64,000 bases of DNA from Nocardia suismassiliense. Lineage in GTDB: Bacteria > Actinomycetota > Actinomycetes > Mycobacteriales > Mycobacteriaceae. A program made the translations under genes and the position numbers. The DNA is taken from positions 4,238,453 through 4,302,452 of the forward strand of contig NZ_LT985361.1 of NCBI RefSeq assembly GCF_900269665.1, written 5' to 3'. This document shows positions 8,828 to 16,698 of this stretch, in pieces. The notes beneath the pieces are model-generated. The model searched no databases, had not been told where the DNA came from, and saw nothing but the letters and a program-made list of their open reading frames with translations. Numbering within the stretch: the stretch's first letter is position 1; every line of letters begins with the position of its first letter.

Positions 8828-9646
8828 ATGATCCCGATCGATACCCGACCACTTTTCCGGATCGAGCGACAGGCTCTGCTCGAACTACTCCGGTCGTTGG
8901 AGCCGACCGATTGGAAGAAGCCGACGGTATGTCCTGGCTGGAGTGTCGCCGACGTGACTGCTCACATCCTCAACGACTACATGCGACGCATCTCTGGCAG
9001 CCGAGACGAACACAGCGGTGCCGCCTTCGGCGATGGCGAAACCTTGCCTGCATATCTAGCCCGGATCAATGAGGAGTTCGTCCGCGCGATGCGGCAATGC
9101 AGCCCGCACCTCCTCATCGAGCTGCTGGTCCAGCTGGGCCCAGAGCTGGATCTCCTCTGGGCGGCAACTGATCTCGAGGGCCCCGCACATCTGGATGTCT
9201 CCTGGGCGGGGCCGAGTGTCACTCCGGCCTGGCTCGACATTGCCCGCGAATACACCGAATTCTGGGTCCATCAGCAACAGATCCGGGACGCGGTGTATCG
9301 CCCTGGGGCCGATGACGTTTCGATGCTGCGCCCAGTGCTGGTCACATTCCTGCACGCTGTGCCGTCGGCCTTGCGCGATCGGATCCGACCTCGCGGTACG
9401 ACGGTGCGATTCGAGATCACCGGCCCGGCGGGTGGGCACTGGACAGGCGTGTCAGACGGTCAGCACTGGGAGTTGACGACGTCACAGGCTGTGGAGCCGT
9501 CCGCCTCCGTGCGGATGGACCAGGACACGCTCTGGCGACTGGCCAGCCGTGGCATCACCGTCGAAACTGCCCGTCAGCGTAGTGAATTGCGCGGTGACCA
9601 AGAACTTGCCGAGTCCGCGATGACACTGCTCGCCGTGGTGGCCTGA
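8828..9646 (+). CDS. maleylpyruvate isomerase-family mycothiol-dependent protein (DinB-like)
   Basis: Protein of 272 residues of the TIGR03083/MDMPI class, a DinB four-helix fold found in actinobacteria and associated with mycothiol-dependent isomerases or transferases. The family opening is clear: a helix ending in LEPTDWKKPTVCPGWSVADVTAHI, where the histidine is the usual first metal ligand. The C-terminal part (residues about 185-272) resembles an SCP2-like MDMPI_C domain. Substrate and reaction are not predictable. It stands alone after the response regulator with a gap of 122 bases containing no other gene. Confidence 0.7.
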   Translation: MIPIDTRPLFRIERQALLELLRSLEPTDWKKPTVCPGWSVADVTAHILNDYMRRISGSRDEHSGAAFGDGETLPAYLARINEEFVRAMRQCSPHLLIELLVQLGPELDLLWAATDLEGPAHLDVSWAGPSVTPAWLDIAREYTEFWVHQQQIRDAVYRPGADDVSMLRPVLVTFLHAVPSALRDRIRPRGTTVRFEITGPAGGHWTGVSDGQHWELTTSQAVEPSASVRMDQDTLWRLASRGITVETARQRSELRGDQELAESAMTLLAVVA

Positions 9647-9810
9647 TTCGACCGTCAGGGCTGACGCTCCGCACGGGCGATGCCGACTCCGGAAACTATC
9701 TGCGGTTGCGCCCTATGCGCCGGAGCTGGCGGAGATGCTCCTCGACCCCAGGCTGCCCGCACGCTGCCGAGGGAGTACTACTCCCCGAATCGCGGACTAC
9801 GCTCGTTCGC

Positions 9811-10215
9811 GTGACTGCCCCGAAACTTCGAGCATCCGACGCGAGCGGACAGACACTGGAGGATCCGACCGACACCCAGGTGCACGACCTCTTCGCGGGC
9901 CTGAACGCACGCTGGCCGTTCGCGATCGTGGAAAGGCTCGATCGCGAACCGACGGGCCAGTTCTACTTCCAGATTCACCTCGACTACGTCGGTGACCAGA
10001 ACCCGGATGCCGACGAAGAGGTGGACATCGATTATGACGTCGAGTTCCGAGACGGCGGCCCGGACAAGCACTACCGAGCCAGGGTCGCCGGCGCATATCG
10101 CATCGATGGAATGGATCTCGCATACCTCGTGCACACGGTGTATAGCGCGTGGCGGGCAGAAGACCCCCGACTGGTAGATCTGCTGTCGTGGGAATTGCTG
10201 AAATCCGACAGCTGA
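9811..10215 (+). CDS. conserved hypothetical protein
   Basis: Acidic soluble protein of 134 residues that I do not recognise. It has alternating strand-like segments, including an Asp/Glu-rich stretch (DADEEVDIDYDVEF), and no membrane segment or signal peptide. I chose GTG 9811: TACGCT lies just upstream, so it may be a leaderless transcript, and the codons before it look non-coding. The 160 bases before it hold nothing convincing apart from a short coding-like stretch (APELAEMLLDP) that may be a relic. Function unknown. Confidence 0.5.
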   Translation: MTAPKLRASDASGQTLEDPTDTQVHDLFAGLNARWPFAIVERLDREPTGQFYFQIHLDYVGDQNPDADEEVDIDYDVEFRDGGPDKHYRARVAGAYRIDGMDLAYLVHTVYSAWRAEDPRLVDLLSWELLKSDS

Positions 10216-10271
10216 GCAAACACCGAGTTTGCGGCCTCCAGTTGTCAGCGAAGACCTCGATCTCTAGTCGA

Positions 10272-11819
10272 TCAGCATTTCTCATACCGATCCGCGAGCT
10301 TCTGCTCGGCCGCGCCGGGTGTGTAGTCACGAGATGTGCACCCACCTATGGTGATGTTCAGTGGCCCGCCGGGATTTCTGAGGGTGTGGTGGAGCGGATT
10401 GATGGGGTTGCCGACGTAGGGGGTGACGTTGTCGACGGCCATGTAGCGGACAGACCCACCCAACTCCGCGACGATCGGGAGATGCTTCTCGGCCAGCAGT
10501 TCCACGGTGTGTGGATCGGTTGAGTGCGGCCGCTCTATGACACCGAAGACGGGATTCATCAGGACGGCGTGCGGCAGGCTTTGGTCTTCGTTGAGTCGGT
10601 TCCAGACGGAGAGTTCGAGCTCGGTCGGGTACCGGTTGGTCATCGCCAGAGATCCACTCCCGGGGGCCGAGACCCCGAGATTCCATCGAGTCCCGGTCAG
10701 ATCGCCGACATCCCATCGAGCCCCGGAGAGATCGGGAAACTCCCGCATCAGGCGTCGGTACGTTTCGTCGACCGCGTTGAAGCCGTTCGTGTTCAACAGC
10801 TTCAACGAAATATCACCTATCCCGATATCGGCGTTTTTATAGTTGTCCGCCTGGCCGATCCAGAAGAAGAAGGCCCACGTGTGGTTCGTCCACTTCACCG
10901 CAGCGCGGGGGAAGGCCTCGTGCAGGGCAAACCAGCGTGCGGCGCGATCCGGTGCCTGGTCGAACCCTGCTTTACCCACCTTGAATGAGCTTTCGGTGGC
11001 AGCGTGCCGGACTTCGATGTCGATCTCCCACTGACGGAATTTCGCCCCGGTCGTCTGGTCGCGGAAAGCCTGCACCACTGCCTTGGTCTGGTCTGCCGAC
11101 GCTTCCTCGGTCAGTACGACTACAGCTGAGAACGTATCGTGGGTATTGATCGAAATCGTGTGGACTCCGGGCATCCGACCGAGGGCGGCTTCGATTTTCG
11201 CGGTCTCTCGGCCCAGGGCCGGTCGCTCATCCCATAGCGGGGCAGCCATGAGTGCCCAACTGCCGCAGCAGGTCAAAACGACGCCTGCCAACGCCATCAG
11301 TGCCCGATTCAACCGCAGCCGACCCTGAGACCTTGCCATCATCACGCCGGTCGTGACCAGAACGATGATGACGCCGACCAAGGTCACCCAGGTCGCGGAG
11401 GACACCTGCGCTTCTCGGCACAGCAGGTAGTCGCAGGAACGGGGCACTGCCGGTGGTGCGAACAGACCGATGACTACCGCAATGGCATAAACGGCCCAGG
11501 CCCCGCGGGGGCCGCCACCGATCTGCCGGGGCGTCTGCTTGTGCAATGCTGCGACGGGCACGAGGTTTACCAGTTTTCGTCGAGTCGGGAAGTTCAGGGC
11601 GATAGACGCAGCCCGGGAGCGCCGGACCAGTTGGCCACCACCCAATCTATCCCCGAGTACCGGTGTCTGGCATTCCTGAATCATCGCGATGCTGACGTCA
11701 AATGTCCTATCTGGCAATATGTCTCGGTTCGTGGTAGCAGCGCCGGACAACCTGGGAGCACGCGGCGATATCCGCGTGGCGCTTGGTTCATCAACCACTG
11801 CCGATAGGTTGTCCGGCAT
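10272..11819 (-). CDS. hypothetical membrane-anchored protein
   Basis: Unrecognised protein, up to 515 residues. Three hydrophobic helices (about residues 105-125, 142-162 and 172-192 of the longest form) precede a large hydrophilic domain with WTNHTWAFFFWIG and several Trp-rich strands, ending in a Cys-containing tail (ITIGGCTSRDY). The domain is probably extracellular. The start is uncertain: ATG 11819, ATG 11684 and GTG 11561 are in frame, and the segment before residue 80 looks poorly coding, so the real protein may be about 430 residues. The TetR gene upstream points the same way with 57 bases between. A short hairpin (GCAAAC/GTTTGC, 10216-10232) lies beyond the stop. Confidence 0.55.
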   Translation of the reverse strand: MPDNLSAVVDEPSATRISPRAPRLSGAATTNRDILPDRTFDVSIAMIQECQTPVLGDRLGGGQLVRRSRAASIALNFPTRRKLVNLVPVAALHKQTPRQIGGGPRGAWAVYAIAVVIGLFAPPAVPRSCDYLLCREAQVSSATWVTLVGVIIVLVTTGVMMARSQGRLRLNRALMALAGVVLTCCGSWALMAAPLWDERPALGRETAKIEAALGRMPGVHTISINTHDTFSAVVVLTEEASADQTKAVVQAFRDQTTGAKFRQWEIDIEVRHAATESSFKVGKAGFDQAPDRAARWFALHEAFPRAAVKWTNHTWAFFFWIGQADNYKNADIGIGDISLKLLNTNGFNAVDETYRRLMREFPDLSGARWDVGDLTGTRWNLGVSAPGSGSLAMTNRYPTELELSVWNRLNEDQSLPHAVLMNPVFGVIERPHSTDPHTVELLAEKHLPIVAELGGSVRYMAVDNVTPYVGNPINPLHHTLRNPGGPLNITIGGCTSRDYTPGAAEQKLADRYEKC

Positions 11820-11876
11820 GGTTGCGGCTCAGTCGTAGGACGTACGCACAGGCCGCCGAGCGTCGTCGCGTAGGTC

Positions 11877-12455
11877 CTATTCGGACAGGGCCGTGACCAG
11901 CATTCCCGCGACCTCTGACAGGTGCCTATCTGTGTGATGCGTTGAGCCGGTGGCCAATTCGGTGAGCGCCAGGTTCTGGGCCGCCCCGAGAAGCAGAACC
12001 GCGGCGGCGCCGACGTCCAGACCGCTGCGAAGTCTCCCCAGTTTCTGTTCGGCGCGGAGATAATCGGCAACACGGTCCACTGCCACCTGTGGACCGGTCC
12101 CGCGCTCACCAGAGACCCGGCGGTATTCGGCGCGTAAAGCAGGATCGCTGAGCAGCACCGACATCAACGGCAATGCGCTGCGCTGGAATTCAACCAGTGC
12201 CGACAACAGATCAACCAGGTTCTGGTCCAGCGCACCGCTGCCTGCTGCAGCGATCTTGCTCACGACGGTGAGCTCAGGAAGTTCTTCGCACAGTGCGGCG
12301 GTGAGCAGAGCGGACTTGCTACCGAACTGCTTGAAGATGTTGCCCTCCGAGCACGCTGCCTCCCGGGCGATCTGCGCGGTCGTCAGCTGACCCCCGTACT
12401 CGCGGGTGAGCTTGATGGTGGCGGCGAGCAGTCGTTCCCGAGCGCTGGACGGCAT
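11877..12455 (-). CDS. TetR/AcrR family transcriptional regulator
   Basis: Repressor of 192 residues. The N-terminal helix-turn-helix is intact (TTAQIAREAACSEGNIFKQFGSKSALL); the C-terminal ligand domain is variable, as usual. ATG 12455 is followed divergently by a membrane-protein gene at 12541. The 85-base gap holds two nearly identical 20-base palindromes built on GTGAGTGC, so the protein very likely represses both itself and its neighbour. The ligand is unknown. The hypothetical gene downstream (10272-11819) may be co-transcribed. Confidence 0.9.
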   Translation of the reverse strand: MPSSARERLLAATIKLTREYGGQLTTAQIAREAACSEGNIFKQFGSKSALLTAALCEELPELTVVSKIAAAGSGALDQNLVDLLSALVEFQRSALPLMSVLLSDPALRAEYRRVSGERGTGPQVAVDRVADYLRAEQKLGRLRSGLDVGAAAVLLLGAAQNLALTELATGSTHHTDRHLSEVAGMLVTALSE

Positions 12456-12470
12456 TTTTCTCCCTTGTCA

Positions 12471-12519
12471 GTGAGTGCGTACGCACTTACCATTCTACGG
12501 TGAGTGCACGCGCACTCAC
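12471..12519. promoter_or_regulatory. tandem TetR operators in a divergent promoter
   Basis: Two palindromes, GTGAGTGCGTACGCACTTAC (12471-12490) and GTGAGTGCACGCGCACTCAC (12500-12519), share the arms GTGAGTGC/GCACTCAC and are 29 bases apart centre to centre, close to three helical turns. They lie between the TetR gene and the divergent membrane-protein gene, so they would let one regulator control both promoters. The binding protein is inferred from position. Confidence 0.8.
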
Positions 12520-12540
12520 CAAAGTTTTTGGAGGCGAACC

Positions 12541-13158
12541 ATGTCCACCGCCCAGCCTCACGAACCGCTCGGATCGCCGACGGCGCCGCTCCGCGACTCG
12601 CACATCGCCCCAACAGCTCTGGGCTTCTCGGCATTGCTGGGTGGCGCCTTCGCTGCGACGTGGTTCGGCTATACCGCTGTCCGCGCCGAGGACGGCCGCA
12701 ATCCGATCACCGACTGGCTCGACCCGCTGCTCGCCGCGGCGACTGTCACACTGCTGGTCGGGCTGCACGCGGTCGTCGTTCTGCTGTGGTCTCAGCTGCC
12801 CACCGTCCGAGCCAAGGGCATCGCCGCCGCCGCTCTCGTTGCCGGACAATGGCTTTACATCGTCGGTGAGGTCTTGTCGAACACGGTCACTGTCGGTGAG
12901 CCGCCGCACGACATCGGTTCTCTGTTCGAAATCACCGGAGGCGCAATCGGTCTCGTCGCCACACTTGCCTTGGCCATCGTTTGGGCCGGTCGGTCGATGA
13001 GCAGCCGAGCCATCCCAGCGATCGGGGCAATTGCCGCAGTCGCCGCACTCGGACTGGTTTGGTGGCTGATGCATCCCATCGACCAGAGTCGACCCGGAGC
13101 CCCCGAATGCATACCTGGCAACCCTCTCTACAACCTCACCCACGGCCGCAGTTGCTGA
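12541..13158 (+). CDS. hypothetical membrane protein controlled by divergent TetR
   Basis: Integral membrane protein of 205 residues with about five hydrophobic helices and a short C-terminal tail containing two cysteines. No family recognised. The start is firm: GGAGG lies seven bases before ATG 12541. It faces the TetR gene across two operators, the classical layout of a repressor and its transport or envelope target, so a role in handling the TetR ligand (efflux or membrane protection) is possible but unproven. Helices are marked by LLGGAFAATWFGYTAV, LLAAATVTLLVGLHAVVVLL and VAALGLVWWLM. Confidence 0.7.
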   Translation: MSTAQPHEPLGSPTAPLRDSHIAPTALGFSALLGGAFAATWFGYTAVRAEDGRNPITDWLDPLLAAATVTLLVGLHAVVVLLWSQLPTVRAKGIAAAALVAGQWLYIVGEVLSNTVTVGEPPHDIGSLFEITGGAIGLVATLALAIVWAGRSMSSRAIPAIGAIAAVAALGLVWWLMHPIDQSRPGAPECIPGNPLYNLTHGRSC

Positions 13159-13461
13159 CGACAGCGCGATTGCATTGTTTCGGCTGTTACGGCCGGGAGG
13201 CGTCGCCATCCCCATGGCGTCGCGCGGCTTCCCGCTGTCGCGGATCCCTCCGTCCAAGACCGGCAAATACACCCAGGCGCCGGGGCCCTGTTCAAGTTAT
13301 CGGCCACTGAAGTGCTTTCTCGCGCCGAGGGGGAGCGCGCCAGCGTACGGAGTTGTTCGCTACCACGAAGTACGCACGGTCACATATGTCCCGCAATGCC
13401 GCGACCCGCGCACTCCCGCCCCTGGGCAGAGCGGCTGCGCCAGTGCCGGGCAAGCTGGAGG
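13159..13461. other. intergenic stretch, no gene seen
   Basis: About 300 bases between convergent genes. No frame has convincing codon usage or a ribosome site. A short inverted repeat (CGCCAT/ATGGCG, near 13205-13220) is the only structure I see; it is too weak to call a terminator. Confidence 0.5.
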
Positions 13462-14166
13462 TTACTGCTCGCTGTCGCAGCAGCCGCAGGCCTGGGTTCG
13501 CTCTTGCGGGCGGGTCGCGAATGATGTTGTCGGGCAGCAGGTGTCACCTTTCCAGGCGTTGCGACCTTCCTTGACCGCGATGGCCGCGATGACGAGTGCC
13601 GCGATCGGGTCGGCCCAGGACCATCCGAACAGGCTGTTGAGAACCAGGCCGACCAGCAGCACCGCCGAGAGATAAGTGCAGAGGAGGGTCTGCTTGGAAT
13701 CGGCTACCGCGGAGGCGGATCCGAGTTCGCGGCCCGCCCGGCGCTGCCCCCAGGACAGCACCGGCATGATCGCCAAACTCGCTGCCGCCAAGCCGATCCC
13801 GATCGGCGAATGCTCGGCCTCGCCGACGCCGAGCAGCGACCGGACGGAGTCGACCGTGACGTAGGCGGCGAGGGCGAAGAACGAGAAGGCGATGATGCGC
13901 AGCGTGATCTTCTCGCGTGCTTCGGGATCGCGGCCGCTGAACTGCCAGGCCACCGCGGCCGCGGAGGACACCTCGATCACCGAGTCCAGGCCGAACCCGA
14001 TCAGCGCCGTCGAGGACACCCGCGTGCCTTCGGTGAGCGCGATGGTTGCCTCGATGATGTTGTAGCTGATCGTCGCGGCGACGAACCATCGGATGCGCCG
14101 CGACAATGCTTGCTGCCGTGCGGGATTCGGGCCGAGTGTGAGCAGGGGAGTGTCGAGGTCCGACAT
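13462..14166 (-). CDS. cation diffusion facilitator-like metal transporter
   Basis: Membrane transporter of 234 residues related to the CDF family (Zn/Cd/Co export in exchange for H+). Six helices are visible, with intramembrane aspartates in GFGLDSVIE and WSWADPIAA. The usual cytoplasmic C-terminal domain is missing; in its place is a short Cys-rich tail with CCPTTS and CGCCDSEQ, which may bind metal. The start ATG overlaps the stop of the ArsR/CmtR-type regulator in TGATG, so it is translated from the regulator's transcript. Inferred role: Cd, Pb or Zn efflux under that sensor. Confidence 0.82.
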   Translation of the reverse strand: MSDLDTPLLTLGPNPARQQALSRRIRWFVAATISYNIIEATIALTEGTRVSSTALIGFGLDSVIEVSSAAAVAWQFSGRDPEAREKITLRIIAFSFFALAAYVTVDSVRSLLGVGEAEHSPIGIGLAAASLAIMPVLSWGQRRAGRELGSASAVADSKQTLLCTYLSAVLLVGLVLNSLFGWSWADPIAALVIAAIAVKEGRNAWKGDTCCPTTSFATRPQERTQACGCCDSEQ

Positions 14167-14495
14167 CAGCAGCAGTCCTCGGTCGCGGAGGCGGGGCAGC
14201 AGGTGGGGTCGACTGCGAGCACCAAGCCGACGAGGTCGTCGAGTGCCCGGCCGATGCGCGGATCCGCCAATTCGTACCGGCTCCGCCGACCGTCCGGCAC
14301 CGCGACCACCAGCCCGCAACCACGCAGGCAAGCCAGGTGATTGGACAGGATCTGCCGCGACACCCCGATCTGGTCGGCCAGCTCGGACGGATACCCGGGC
14401 GCGGCCCGCAGGCTCAACAGAATCCGCGTTCGCGTCGTATCCGACAGCGCGTACCCGAACCGGGAGAGCGCGTCACTGTGCAGCATCGTGTCCAC
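14166..14495 (-). CDS. cmtR: ArsR/SmtB-family metal sensor, CmtR-like
   Basis: Winged-helix repressor of 109 residues. The recognition helix carries LACLRGCGLVV, placing Cys56 and Cys60 as in mycobacterial CmtR (Cys57 and Cys61), which bind Cd(II) or Pb(II) with a third cysteine from the flexible C-terminus. Here the tail has four candidates (Cys99, Cys100, Cys108, Cys109) against one in the mycobacterial protein. GTG 14495 has no ribosome site but lies just after TACAGT, suggesting a leaderless transcript; ATG 14486 is the alternative. The gene leads the operon with the metal exporter. Confidence 0.85.
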   Translation of the reverse strand: MDTMLHSDALSRFGYALSDTTRTRILLSLRAAPGYPSELADQIGVSRQILSNHLACLRGCGLVVAVPDGRRSRYELADPRIGRALDDLVGLVLAVDPTCCPASATEDCC

Positions 14496-14505
14496 ATGCT
14501 GACTG

Positions 14506-14521
14506 TACAGAAATATCTGTA
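14506..14521. promoter_or_regulatory. candidate CmtR operator over the regulator promoter
   Basis: TACAGA-AATA-TCTGTA is a perfect AT-rich inverted repeat with 6-base arms, overlapping the probable -10 region (TACAGT on the minus strand) of the sensor gene. Its position fits autorepression; that CmtR binds it is inferred. Confidence 0.55.
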
Positions 14522-14562
14522 TTCAGAAAAGAATGTACTGAGAGAGGGTGGTGCTCGAACAA

Positions 14563-14596
14563 CTGAGCCACCCGGCGGACAGCTCGGGTGGCTCAG
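14563..14596. terminator. terminator hairpin downstream of the LGFP gene
   Basis: CTGAGCCACCCG pairs perfectly with CGGGTGGCTCAG (12 pairs, 10-base loop). It lies 20 bases past the stop of the leftward LGFP gene and upstream of the metal-sensor promoter, insulating the two units. Confidence 0.75.
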
Positions 14597-14616
14597 TCTG
14601 GCAGTGCTCGAATTGC

Positions 14617-15354
14617 CTAGGGCTTCCAGGTGATTCGGCCACCCTGGAACTCCTGGGCTTTACCACCCTCGAAGTCGTATTCGTCACCGGTGGGGTAGCC
14701 GTAGACGCCGTCCGCGCCGGCCCTGGCCTCCCAGCTGGTTCGGATCGCACCCCAGACGGCATGCGCACCGGTGCGCGGCGACCAGTAGATCGCGCCGTCG
14801 TTGAACAGGTTGTAGCGCCCGTTGTTTTTGGCGGGGGCCTCGTCGGTGATCGGGAACCCGAGCGGGCTGTTCTCCGCGCCGAGCGCGTACCACTTGTCCC
14901 GGATGACACCGCTGACCTGGTGTGCCGCGGTGCCCACCGACCAGTAGATCGAGCCGCCCTGGAAGTGGCTGAAACGCCCGGGCTTCACCGGTGTCGACTC
15001 TTCGCGGGTCACCGGGTAGCGCAGCCCGCCGGTCTCCGAACCCAGCGCGCGCCACTTGTCCAGGATCGGTCCGCCGATCTGATGGGCGCCGGTGTCGTTG
15101 TGCCAGTAGATGGCGGCGTTGCGTTCGAAGGTCTGGAACTTGCCGCCGTTGGCGGCATCCGACTCGGGCGAGGTCGGGTCGCCGAAGACGCTGCCACCGC
15201 CGGCCTGGTCGTATTCGACCTCGATCGCGCCGCCGACCTCGAAGGGCCCGATCGGCCGCGCGGCCGCGGTGCCCGCGGTCAAGAGCACCGCCAGTGCGAC
15301 GGTGGCCGCGGCCAGCGGTGCGGACGAGCGGTGGATACCACGCAGGCGAACCAA
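14617..15354 (-). CDS. exported LGFP-repeat protein (copy 1)
   Basis: Secreted protein of 245 residues. A signal peptide with a long hydrophobic core ends near AAARP. The mature part contains four LGFP repeats, about 50 residues each, typified by NSPLGFPITDE, GGLRYPVTRE and DGVYGYPTGDE. LGFP repeats occur in envelope-associated proteins of mycolic-acid bacteria and are thought to anchor proteins to the cell wall. The start is TTG 15354, supported by AGGAG six bases upstream and by the identical arrangement in the adjacent paralogue. The repeats make up the whole mature protein, so no catalytic domain is attached. Confidence 0.85.
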   Translation of the reverse strand: MVRLRGIHRSSAPLAAATVALAVLLTAGTAAARPIGPFEVGGAIEVEYDQAGGGSVFGDPTSPESDAANGGKFQTFERNAAIYWHNDTGAHQIGGPILDKWRALGSETGGLRYPVTREESTPVKPGRFSHFQGGSIYWSVGTAAHQVSGVIRDKWYALGAENSPLGFPITDEAPAKNNGRYNLFNDGAIYWSPRTGAHAVWGAIRTSWEARAGADGVYGYPTGDEYDFEGGKAQEFQGGRITWKP

Positions 15355-15464
15355 AAGAACTCCTAGTCAGGTGTGCCGAGACAGAGCGGAGCGTCGGTAG
15401 GCGATGATGGCACGACGACTCGACCTCCGCGCACGCGCCCCGGTCCGAACAGCTCGGTGGTGGG

Positions 15465-16193
15465 TCAGGGCTGCCAGGTGATGCGGCCGCCCTGGAAGTC
15501 CTGGGCTTTGCCGTTCTGGTAGTCGTATTCGTCGCTGGTGGGGTAGCCGTAGCCGCCGTTCACGCCTGCCCGGGCTTCCCAGGTGGTGCGAATCGCGCCC
15601 CAGACGACGTGCGCACCGGTGGCACCGGACCAGTAGATGGCGCCGTCGTTGAACAGGTTGTAGCGGCCGTTGTTCTTCGCGGGGGCCTCATCGGTGATCG
15701 GGAAGCCGAGCGGGCTGTTCTCCCAGCCGTAGGAGCCCCACTTGTCGCGGATCGCACCACCGATCTGGTGCGCGGCCGTGCCGAGAGACCAGTAGATCGA
15801 GCCGCCCTGGAAGTGGTTGTAGCGTCCCGGTTTCGACGGCGTCGCCGCTTCCCGGGTGACGGGGTAGCCGAGGAAGCCGTTCTCCCAGCCTAGGTTGCCC
15901 CATTTGTCGCGAATGGCGCCGCCGACCTGGTTGGCCCCGGTGGCCGGGTGCCAGTAGATGGAGGAGTTGCGTTCGAAGGCCTGGTACTTGCCGCCGCGGC
16001 CCGCATCGGATTCGGGGATGACCGGGTCGCCGAAGACCGCGCCACCGCCGGCCTGGTCGTACTCGACCTCGATCGCCCCGCCGACATCGAAAGGCCCGAT
16101 CGGCCGTCCGGCGGCGGTGCCCGCGGTCAGCAAGACGGCGAGCGTGGCGGTGGTCATCGTGAACGCGATGCGGGTGCGACGTAGGCGTGCCAA
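15465..16193 (-). CDS. exported LGFP-repeat protein (copy 2)
   Basis: Tandem paralogue of the next leftward gene, 242 residues, with the same signal peptide, four LGFP repeats (ENGFLGYPVTRE, ENSPLGFPITDE, NGGYGYPTSDE) and C-terminus (GGRITWQP). The start is taken as TTG 16193 because AGGAGTTTC precedes it exactly as AGGAGTTC precedes the TTG of copy 1; a TTG at 16211 in the same frame has no such site. The two genes are separated by 110 bases without a clear terminator. A cell-wall role is inferred from the family. Confidence 0.85.
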   Translation of the reverse strand: MARLRRTRIAFTMTTATLAVLLTAGTAAGRPIGPFDVGGAIEVEYDQAGGGAVFGDPVIPESDAGRGGKYQAFERNSSIYWHPATGANQVGGAIRDKWGNLGWENGFLGYPVTREAATPSKPGRYNHFQGGSIYWSLGTAAHQIGGAIRDKWGSYGWENSPLGFPITDEAPAKNNGRYNLFNDGAIYWSGATGAHVVWGAIRTTWEARAGVNGGYGYPTSDEYDYQNGKAQDFQGGRITWQP

Positions 16194-16240
16194 AAGAAAC
16201 TCCTCGAGCAAGGTGGTCGGATCCGAGACAGAGGTGGAGC

Positions 16241-16576
16241 TCAGCTACCAGGGTGCAGCCATTTGCCGATCGGCAGCGACGGCAGGGCGCGCACCGCGAG
16301 CATGATCGGGTCGCAGTACAGGTTGTCCAGCGGCGTATCGCCGGTGCCGCAGACGAAGTTCCCCTGCTTGTCGTAGTTCGACGAGTGACCCTTATAAGAC
16401 CAGGTCAGGCCGTCATCGGAGTGGCTCCACGGACATTCGTTCGGCTGCAGGCCCTTGCACGGACCTTCAACGCCCCACGGCCCGACGGGATAGGCGGAGG
16501 CGGCGGGCGCGAGTGCCAGCGTGAGCAAACTCGCAGCGGCGGTACCGACGAACGCGCGTTTCATTGCTGATTTCAC
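16241..16576 (-). CDS. small exported protein, unknown function
   Basis: Precursor of about 111 residues with a clear signal peptide (KRAFVGTAAASLLTLALAPAASA, cleavage after ASA). The mature domain of about 80 residues has four cysteines (CKGL, ECPW, VCGTG, YCDP), likely two disulfides, and tryptophans. I do not recognise the family. The start is probably GTG 16576, with GAAGGG nine bases upstream; ATG 16564 is in frame but too far from it. It lies just upstream of the LGFP pair on the same strand and may share an envelope role. Confidence 0.65.
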   Translation of the reverse strand: MKSAMKRAFVGTAAASLLTLALAPAASAYPVGPWGVEGPCKGLQPNECPWSHSDDGLTWSYKGHSSNYDKQGNFVCGTGDTPLDNLYCDPIMLAVRALPSLPIGKWLHPGS

Positions 16577-16698
16577 GGATTTTTCCCTTCGACGTGGCAG
16601 AGCCGGTGTCGTGGTGTCCGACAATCGTTCTATCGGTCGCACCGGCAGCGCCGTTAGCCCGACCGGGTGCGGAGGGGCGCGGGGCTAAGCTCGATTCC

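Noticed and set aside
9652..9810. Gene fragment before the hypothetical at 9811
   Set aside because: A short stretch (APELAEMLLDP) looks coding but has no start and is too short to assign; noted only as a possible relic.
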